From: Mogibacterium sp.
Lineage (GTDB): Bacteria > Bacillota > Clostridia > Peptostreptococcales > Anaerovoracaceae
Direction of reading: 5' to 3'
NCBI GenBank assembly: GCA_017434685.1
Contig: JAFREV010000048.1
Coordinates: 1 to 11,254 of the forward strand
Length of the DNA: 11,254 bases
Shown here: positions 6,140 through 11,254 of the stretch, one piece after another
How positions within the stretch are numbered: the first letter of the stretch is position 1
Layout: every line of letters begins with the position of its first letter
Position numbers and translations under genes: made by a program
The notes under the pieces: model-generated
What the model saw: only the letters and a program-made list of their open reading frames with translations
What the model was told of the DNA's origin: nothing
Databases searched by the model: none

Positions 6140-7951
6140 ATGGAAAGACAGCCGATTTACACCGAACTATCAAACTGCAGAGACTGCTATAAATGCGTCA
6201 GAAACTGCCCTGTAAAGGCAATTCAGATTAAGGATGCGCACGCTGAAATCATACATGACAGATGTATGTTCTGCGGCACCTGCGTCAATGAATGTCCTAA
6301 CGGCGTAAAGCAACTTCGTAATGATGTGGACAAGGCAGTTATGGCTCTTATGTCAAACAGAAAGGTAATCGTGTCGCTGGCTCCGGCATACGTATCGGAG
6401 TTTCAGGGTCTCGGAGACAATTTTGTAAGAGCTCTGTTCAAACTGGGATTTGATGCCGTTTCGGAGACCGCCATCGGAGCATCTCTTGTCACTGAAGCAC
6501 TGGATATGTATATGGATGAACACGGAAAAGCTCCGTTCATCTCTACTGCATGCCCTTCCGTGGTACAGCTCGTCAGGAAGTATTACCCTGAAAGCGTTGA
6601 TAAACTCGCGCCTGTGCCGTCGCCGCTTCAGACACACAGTGCTTATCTCAGGCATCTCTACGGTGACGATATAACAATCGTGTTTATCGGACCTTGCATA
6701 GCCAAAAAAGTTGAGGCGGATGAACATCCGGGATATCCGGACATCGCACTGACTTTCCGCGAGGTGGAAACCTGGCTGGAGGAAGAGAATATCAGACTTG
6801 AGGATATCGATACAGGTATAGCTGTTGACTTCGTTCCGGCAAAGGCAGGAAGATCCGCAATTTATCCAATCGAAAACGGACAGATCGAGACTTCGCGCCT
6901 TTGGCAGAACCACTTTATTGAGCAGTCAGCCCTCTCCGTATCCGGCGCACCGAGAGTTATCTCATCCCTTTCGGGATCGCATACGGACGATTTCCTCGAG
7001 GCACTTTCATGCGACGGCGGTTGCATTAACGGACCGGGAACCACAAAAATTGACTCGGCTGTTATCAGAAAGAAAACAGTCGTCAAGCACGTATTTGAGA
7101 GAATGTCAGAACCTGACATCTTCGAAGGAGATACGGAGTTTGCCAGAGAAGTATACGAAAAAGGATACGGAATTCTGAAGGCTGCTCAGCCGACCAAAGC
7201 AACAGTTGTTGCGAGCGATCATACAGAAGAAGAGATTAAAGCTGCACTTGCAAAACTCGGAAAGACCACCCCTGAGGATGAGCTCAACTGCAGCGGATGC
7301 GGATATGCAACATGCCGTGATATGGCAAGGGCTCTTCTCGACGGACTCTCCGAGACAGAGATGTGCGTCACCAAGATGAGAAAAGACGCAGAGAGCAAGG
7401 TAGACATACTTCTGTCCACTATTCCTCACGGCGTAGTAATAGTAGATAAAGAACTCAATATCGCGGACTGCAATAAGAAATTCATCGATATCTTTGAGGA
7501 CTTCCCGGAAGGCTTCCTCGATGCAGACGGACTTCGCTCATTCCGCGGAACTCCTGTCGGGACATTCGTGCCGTTTGACGAGAAGTTCAGAGAGCAGTTC
7601 TTCATGACTAAGCCGACGCAGTACAGGTTCAAGCATGAAGGCAAGATAATGAGAGTTACTTTCTTCCTCGTTGAGAGCAAGGAACTCCTCGGTGCTATGT
7701 TCGAAGACATCACCACGCCGACAGTCAGAAGAGAGGCCGTGGTTGGAAAGGCTGAGGAGGTAATTACCAAGTCGCTCAACACGGTTCAGCAGATCGCGTC
7801 TCTCCTTGGAGAGAATGCTGCCGAGACAGAGATAGTGCTTAACTCCATCATCGAGGAGTTCAATGTACACTCTGAAGGTGCAGAGGCCAGCGGACTGATT
7901 GAAGAGCACGAAAACGACGAAGAAGAGGCCGGAGGTGCAGATGATGAATGA
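6140..7951 (+). CDS. hydS: Putative sensory [FeFe]-hydrogenase with PAS domain (HydS-like, group C3)
   Basis: This 603-residue cytoplasmic iron-sulfur protein is probably a sensor. Domains in order: two 4Fe-4S ferredoxin motifs (Cys13/16/19/23 and Cys42/45/48/52); an H-cluster domain (about 73-320); a further Fe-S domain with Cys384/387/392/409 (C-x2-C-x4-C-x16-C); a PAS domain (about 420-525); a helical segment (526-575); and an acidic tail. The four expected H-cluster cysteines are present as TACPS (Cys138), GPCIAKK (Cys186) and SCDGGC (Cys291, Cys295). The proton-relay cysteine of catalytic enzymes (TSCCP) is Ala137 here, as reported for HydS sensors. Group C3 members are known to pair with a PP2C phosphatase, which is exactly the next gene, overlapping this one. 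H2 or redox sensing is inferred from family knowledge. No HydE, HydF or HydG maturase gene is in the window. The start follows AAGAGGA, 10 nt after the transporter stop. Confidence 0.9.
   Translation: MERQPIYTELSNCRDCYKCVRNCPVKAIQIKDAHAEIIHDRCMFCGTCVNECPNGVKQLRNDVDKAVMALMSNRKVIVSLAPAYVSEFQGLGDNFVRALFKLGFDAVSETAIGASLVTEALDMYMDEHGKAPFISTACPSVVQLVRKYYPESVDKLAPVPSPLQTHSAYLRHLYGDDITIVFIGPCIAKKVEADEHPGYPDIALTFREVETWLEEENIRLEDIDTGIAVDFVPAKAGRSAIYPIENGQIETSRLWQNHFIEQSALSVSGAPRVISSLSGSHTDDFLEALSCDGGCINGPGTTKIDSAVIRKKTVVKHVFERMSEPDIFEGDTEFAREVYEKGYGILKAAQPTKATVVASDHTEEEIKAALAKLGKTTPEDELNCSGCGYATCRDMARALLDGLSETEMCVTKMRKDAESKVDILLSTIPHGVVIVDKELNIADCNKKFIDIFEDFPEGFLDADGLRSFRGTPVGTFVPFDEKFREQFFMTKPTQYRFKHEGKIMRVTFFLVESKELLGAMFEDITTPTVRREAVVGKAEEVITKSLNTVQQIASLLGENAAETEIVLNSIIEEFNVHSEGAEASGLIEEHENDEEEAGGADDE
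7931..7935 (+). promoter_or_regulatory. Ribosome binding site inside the 3' end of the hydrogenase-like gene
   Basis: GGAGG at 7931-7935 lies within the upstream coding sequence. It serves ATG at 7944 (8-nt spacing) or ATG at 7941 (5-nt spacing). It rules out the TTG at 7899, the furthest upstream start in this frame, which has no Shine-Dalgarno sequence and would add residues unlike a phosphatase N-terminus. Confidence 0.75.
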
Positions 7952-9251
7952 TATTTGCATCGATATCGACTATTCGCAGATATATAAACACGGCCAGAAT
8001 ATAGGTGGGGACGTATTCCTTCTGGACAGGGATAAAGGCAGCAATATCATCACTGCCACTCTGTCCGACGGACTCGGAAGCGGAGTAAAGGCTAACGTGC
8101 TCGCCTCCATAACATCTCACATGGCCAACAAAATGTCCTTTTCTCCTATGGACCTCGGACATTCGGCGGCGATCATAATGGATACGCTTCCCGTGGATAA
8201 AGATAAGGGTATAAGCTATTCGACTTTTACCATTGCCAGGATAGTATTTGCGAGCGATAAATCTTTTATAGATGTGGAACTCGTGGAATACGACAACCCT
8301 GAGAGTCTGAGATTCAGAGGCTCTGAGCCTATAGAATGGGAGAAGACAAAGACCAGGCTTCACAGAAAAGCAGCCGTAAAGGATGAGGTGATATATGCAT
8401 CTTCATTCAATATGGAACTCGGCGACCGACTGATATTTTTCAGCGACGGCATAGCCCAGGCGGGAGTATCTCTCGGAGAGATTCCGGTAAACAGACCGAG
8501 CCGTCCACAGTACTACGGCGGTGCGAGCAAAGAGAGCGTGTCATCGAACGCAGTCGCAGCCGCAGTTGCAGCAGCTGCTGCTGAAGCGGAAAAGCCTAAG
8601 GAATGGGGCGTGGACAATGTACGCGAGTTTGTCGCAAAACTTCTCGAGGAAAGGCCGGACATTGACTCAAGAGCGCTTTCAAGAGCTATAGTCAGCGAGG
8701 CATACAAACACGACAACTACAAATCAAACGACGATATTACATGTGCGGTTGTGGCAATCAGAAGACCTAAAAGAACCCTGATTGTCACGGGTGCACCGAG
8801 AAATAAATCCTCTGACAAGAGGCTCGGAGAGATAGTTGCGAACTACGAAGGCAACACAATAGTCTGCGGAGGCACGACAGCAAAGATCATCGCAAGGGAG
8901 CTCGGCAAAGATGTTAAAGCCGACAGAAGCCCGAGCGGTAATTTGCCGCCGGCAGCGATAATCGAAGGAGTGACACTGACGACGGAAGGCATGCTGACTC
9001 TTACCGAGGTTGCCGAGAGACTGGATAACAAGACGCTTCTTAAAAATATGCCTGAGGATGCAGCCAAGAGGATAATCAGCATACTAAGGGAATCTGATCA
9101 GATAGAGTTCATAGTCGGAACCAAGATAAACGACGAGACTGATGATCCGACTACGGCCGCCAAAATCGGCGTACGATTCCCGGTTGTAGATAAAATCTCG
9201 ACCGCACTTGAGCACAAATATTTTAAAGAAGTTGAAATAATGTATTACTAA
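7944..9251 (+). CDS. SpoIIE/PP2C-family Ser/Thr phosphatase partner of the HydS-like sensor
   Basis: This 435-residue soluble protein is a metal-dependent PP2C phosphatase of the SpoIIE/RsbU type. Metal-site motifs are all visible: IGGDVF (Asp23), LSDGLGSG (Asp42), FFSDGI (Asp168) and SNDDIT (Asp263/Asp264). The catalytic domain (about 1-272) is interrupted at about 185-217 by a low-complexity Ala-rich insert. A C-terminal region of about 160 residues (275-435), with VCGGTTAKIIA near 307-317 and TTEGMLTLTEVAERL near 346-360, belongs to no domain I can name; I recall similar tails in hydrogenase-linked clostridial phosphatases. The start overlaps the hydS stop, so the two are translationally coupled and probably form one signalling pair. 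The target phosphoprotein is unknown, and no kinase, anti-sigma or STAS gene is in the window. ATG 7941 is an equally possible start, adding one residue. Confidence 0.88.
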   Translation: MNDICIDIDYSQIYKHGQNIGGDVFLLDRDKGSNIITATLSDGLGSGVKANVLASITSHMANKMSFSPMDLGHSAAIIMDTLPVDKDKGISYSTFTIARIVFASDKSFIDVELVEYDNPESLRFRGSEPIEWEKTKTRLHRKAAVKDEVIYASSFNMELGDRLIFFSDGIAQAGVSLGEIPVNRPSRPQYYGGASKESVSSNAVAAAVAAAAAEAEKPKEWGVDNVREFVAKLLEERPDIDSRALSRAIVSEAYKHDNYKSNDDITCAVVAIRRPKRTLIVTGAPRNKSSDKRLGEIVANYEGNTIVCGGTTAKIIARELGKDVKADRSPSGNLPPAAIIEGVTLTTEGMLTLTEVAERLDNKTLLKNMPEDAAKRIISILRESDQIEFIVGTKINDETDDPTTAAKIGVRFPVVDKISTALEHKYFKEVEIMYY

Positions 9252-9261
9252 GAGATATACT
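9232..9261 (+). promoter_or_regulatory. Probable sigma-A promoter of glnS
   Basis: TTGAAA (9232-9237) and TATACT (9256-9261, 5/6 of TATAAT) are separated by 18 bp. The -35 box lies within the last codons of the phosphatase gene and the -10 box just after its stop. The same TTGAAA -35 is used at the fba promoter. Transcription would start near 9268, giving a leader of about 55 nt before glnS. This would uncouple glnS from the operon upstream, although read-through is also possible. Confidence 0.62.
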
Positions 9262-9323
9262 TCTTTGATAACAACAAAGATTTAGGGAAATAGTTTCAGG
9301 GAAATTGAAGACGGAGGCATTAT

Positions 9324-10982
9324 ATGGCATTTGCAACAGCTGAAGAATATAAAACCATGGCGGGCAACTTCATCCATGACATCATCGATGAAGATCTCAA
9401 AACAGGTAAACACACAGAAATAATCACGAGATTTCCGCCGGAACCAAACGGATATCTTCACATCGGACACGCCAAATCGCTGTGCCTGAATTTCGGTACG
9501 GCTCTCAAATACGGCGGCAGATGCAATCTGAGATATGACGATACAAACCCTGTCAAAGAGGACATCGAGTTTGTAAAGTCCATCGAAAACGATGTAAATT
9601 GGTTGGGCTTCCAATGGGATGAGAAACTTTGGGCGTCGGATTATTTCGATACCATGTACGAGGCTGCAGTTGAACTCATCAAGCAGGGTAAGGCATTCGT
9701 ATGCGAACTTACACCTGACCAGATCAGAGAGTACAGAGGAACGCTTACATCTCCGGGTAAGGAAAGTCCGTACAGAGACAGACCTGTCGAGGAAAACCTC
9801 GAGCTATTCGAGAAGATGAGAGCCGGCGAGTTTAAAGACGGCGAGGTTTGCCTCCGTGCCAAGATAGATATGGCCTCCCCTAACATCAACATGAGAGACC
9901 CTGTTATCTACAGAGTTGTTCACGAGGCACATCACAACACAGGAGACAAATGGTGCATATATCCTATGTACGATTTCGCTCATCCTATCGAGGATGCAAT
10001 CGAGGGCATCACGCACTCCATCTGCACACTGGAGTTTGAGGACCACAGACCTCTCTACGACTGGGTTGTAAGAGAAGTAGGTTTCTGGCCGAATCCTCCG
10101 CGTCAGATCGAGTTTGCTCCTCTTAATATCACGACCATGCTGATGAGCAAGAGATTCATTAAGAGGCTCGTTGACGAAGGAAAGGTCGAAGGCTGGGACG
10201 ATCCGAGACTCTGCACTCTGGCAGGAGTAAGGAGAAGAGGCTATACACCTGAGGCCATCCGTAAATTCTGCAACGACATCGGAGTTACCAAGGCCGATAC
10301 GATGATTGACATTGCACAGCTTGAGCAGTGCGTCAGAGAGGACCTGCAGCTTAAAGTGCCGGCAATCAACGTCGTAAAGAATCCTATCAAGGTAATCATT
10401 GACAATTATCCTGAGGGACAGACAGAGATGTGCACGGTTGAAAACAACAGCAAGGTGCCTGAGATGGGCAATCGTGAGATACCATTCGGCAGAGAACTCT
10501 GGGTGGACGGAGACGACTTCATGGAAGTTCCTGCTAAGAAATACTTCAGACTCTTCCCGGGCAACGAAGTCAGATTCAAAGGCGCATATTTCATCACATG
10601 CAATGAAGTCGAAAAGGATGCAGACGGCAACATCGTTGCACTGCACTGCACATACGATCCTGAGACACACAGCGGCTCCGGCTTCGAAGGTCGCAAGGTC
10701 AAGGGAACCATTCACTTCGTAGAGGCGTCCACCGCGGTTAAGATTAAGATTCGCGAGTACGGATATCTCATGAAGGAAAACGAAGAAACAGGAGAGCAGG
10801 AATTCGATCCTGAGTCCCTGGTTGAAACCTGGGGCTACGCCGAGCCGTCAGTTAAGGACGTTAAGGCCGGAGAGAGATTCCAGTTCTTCCGCAAAGGATA
10901 CTATATCGCAGACTCTGAGCTGACGACTGACGATGAGAAAGTCTTCAACAGCATCGTCGGCCTGAAGAGCAGCTGGAAATAA
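9324..10982 (+). CDS. glnS: Glutaminyl-tRNA synthetase
   Basis: This cytoplasmic class I synthetase charges tRNA-Gln with glutamine directly. The 552-residue length matches the bacterial GlnRS family. Residues 37-50 carry FPPEPNGYLHIGHA with the HIGH motif at 46-49. The second ATP-binding motif appears as LMSKR (273-277), the form normal in GlnRS. The Rossmann catalytic core is about 26-330 and the two-barrel anticodon-binding region about 335-550. The PPEPNG form and the overall layout favour GlnRS over GluRS, which usually has a different core and a helical anticodon domain. The ATG follows GGAGG (9313-9317) by 6 nt. GlnRS is not universal in Firmicutes, many of which use GatCAB amidation instead, so its presence suggests a lineage that acquired GlnRS. 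The gene is complete, with no sign of degeneration. Confidence 0.96.
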   Translation: MAFATAEEYKTMAGNFIHDIIDEDLKTGKHTEIITRFPPEPNGYLHIGHAKSLCLNFGTALKYGGRCNLRYDDTNPVKEDIEFVKSIENDVNWLGFQWDEKLWASDYFDTMYEAAVELIKQGKAFVCELTPDQIREYRGTLTSPGKESPYRDRPVEENLELFEKMRAGEFKDGEVCLRAKIDMASPNINMRDPVIYRVVHEAHHNTGDKWCIYPMYDFAHPIEDAIEGITHSICTLEFEDHRPLYDWVVREVGFWPNPPRQIEFAPLNITTMLMSKRFIKRLVDEGKVEGWDDPRLCTLAGVRRRGYTPEAIRKFCNDIGVTKADTMIDIAQLEQCVREDLQLKVPAINVVKNPIKVIIDNYPEGQTEMCTVENNSKVPEMGNREIPFGRELWVDGDDFMEVPAKKYFRLFPGNEVRFKGAYFITCNEVEKDADGNIVALHCTYDPETHSGSGFEGRKVKGTIHFVEASTAVKIKIREYGYLMKENEETGEQEFDPESLVETWGYAEPSVKDVKAGERFQFFRKGYYIADSELTTDDEKVFNSIVGLKSSWK

Positions 10983-10984
10983 AT

Positions 10985-11047
10985 ATAAAGTGACTGCGGA
11001 TGCAATGTCCGATTCGGTGAGCGTCGAGCAGATCGTAGACACTTTAT
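10985..11047 (+). repeat. 8-bp inverted repeat enclosing an unassigned 47-nt segment
   Basis: ATAAAGTG (10985-10992) is the exact reverse complement of CACTTTAT (11040-11047), which is followed by GTTTT. It begins just after the glnS stop. Inside, CGGA/TCCG (about 10997-11012) could form a small hairpin. All three + frames have stops, so it is unlikely to be coding. It could be a weak, long-looped glnS terminator or a structured leader of the next gene. Confidence 0.45.
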
Positions 11048-11056
11048 GTTTTAAAA

Positions 11057-11062
11057 AGAGGT
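11057..11062 (+). promoter_or_regulatory. Ribosome binding site before a non-canonical start
   Basis: AGAGGT at 11057-11062, in an A-rich context, is 6 nt before the ATA at 11069. No ATG, GTG or TTG in this frame lies between the in-frame TAG at 11036-11038 and this point. The first standard start is TTG at 11093, which has no Shine-Dalgarno sequence at usable spacing. Confidence 0.55.
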
Positions 11063-11068
11063 ACCGCT

Positions 11069-11254
11069 ATAGGAAAACTACTCGAAACGATTTTGAATTT
11101 TTCACAGAGCTATCCTGAACTCGCTGTGGGCATCACCACCGTGTTCAGGTGGCTTTTTGTTGTGCTCGCAGCATACATCCTGCTGATTGCGATAGTATCG
11201 CTGCTCACCACGAGAGCGACCCCGGAAATCTGGGGCTACTACATGGTCGAGGAC
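11069..11254 (+). CDS. Membrane-anchored protein, probable FHA-domain protein (5' part only)
   Basis: Sixty-two codons are visible before the window ends. A short N-terminal stretch (about 1-24) is followed by one hydrophobic helix (about 25-46, FRWLFVVLAAYILL and onward) and then a basic turn and TPEIWGYYMVED. This juxtamembrane pattern, Pro-Glu-(Ile/Val)-Trp-Gly/Ala-Tyr after a single helix, resembles clostridial FHA-domain proteins often encoded next to FtsW/RodA and penicillin-binding protein genes. The FHA domain itself, which would bind phosphothreonine, lies beyond the window, so the assignment is tentative. The start is placed at ATA 11069 on the strength of the ribosome binding site; TTG 11093 is the alternative and would keep the helix. 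If correct, the region downstream may hold cell-wall and division genes. Confidence 0.6.
   Translation, partial: MGKLLETILNFSQSYPELAVGITTVFRWLFVVLAAYILLIAIVSLLTTRATPEIWGYYMVED

Noticed and set aside
7899..7940. TTG start at 7899 for the phosphatase
   Set aside because: No Shine-Dalgarno sequence precedes it and the added residues are a Lys/Thr-rich out-of-frame reading of the HydS acidic tail. GGAGG at 7931 points to 7941/7944.
6140..7951. Catalytic energy-metabolism [FeFe]-hydrogenase
   Set aside because: Ala replaces the proton-relay Cys before Cys138, a PAS domain follows, and the partner is a phosphatase rather than NADH- or ferredoxin-linked subunits.
9262..9283. TCTTTG/CAAAGA hairpin with TTT as a terminator of the phosphatase operon
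   Set aside because: The stem is only 6 bp and AT-rich, with three T residues; it would also lie just downstream of the proposed glnS -10 box, within the leader.
9804..10715. Long antisense open frame (303 codons) within glnS
   Set aside because: It is a shadow of the strongly coding glnS frame, has a Cys/Val-rich composition without domain motifs, and lacks a promoter or ribosome binding site.

Overview
The window is about 11.3 kb from what looks like a strictly anaerobic, low-to-mid GC Gram-positive bacterium of the class Clostridia. The main reasons are a PAS-containing sensory-type [FeFe]-hydrogenase paired with a SpoIIE/PP2C phosphatase, strong AGGAGG-type ribosome binding sites, TTG starts, and a partial gene resembling clostridial FHA-domain membrane proteins. 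Species cannot be named from the sequence alone. All recognised genes are on the + strand.

Layout. Positions 1-58 are the tail of an unseen upstream unit, closed by a strong intrinsic terminator (59-86). A near-consensus sigma-A promoter (100-128) then drives a class II fructose-bisphosphate aldolase gene (fba, 167-1135). A 161-bp gap (1136-1296) holds no gene and no T-run terminator, but has a duplicated GCTGACGCTCGC element with alternative pairing partners. Next come four tightly packed genes (1297-9251): two MacB-type ABC proteins, each an ATPase fused to an FtsX-like permease; a HydS-like protein with an H-cluster domain and a PAS domain; and a PP2C/SpoIIE phosphatase. Gaps are 3 and 10 nt, followed by a short overlap, so they look like one operon. 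A promoter overlapping the 3' end of the phosphatase gene (9232-9261) probably drives glutaminyl-tRNA synthetase (glnS, 9324-10982). The window ends with the 5' part of a membrane-anchored protein whose juxtamembrane sequence resembles clostridial FHA-domain proteins, apparently started at a non-canonical ATA codon.

How the genes may work together. fba (glycolysis) and glnS (translation) are housekeeping genes flanking the accessory operon. The HydS-phosphatase pair matches the architecture described for phosphatase-linked sensory [FeFe]-hydrogenases (group C3). There, the hydrogenase-like protein is proposed to sense H2 or redox state and its PAS/helical tail to pass the signal to the phosphatase. 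The unusual point is that this pair lies directly downstream of, and apparently in the same operon as, a two-protein MacB-type transporter. This suggests redox- or H2-linked control of an export or envelope function. That link is inferred from gene order only.
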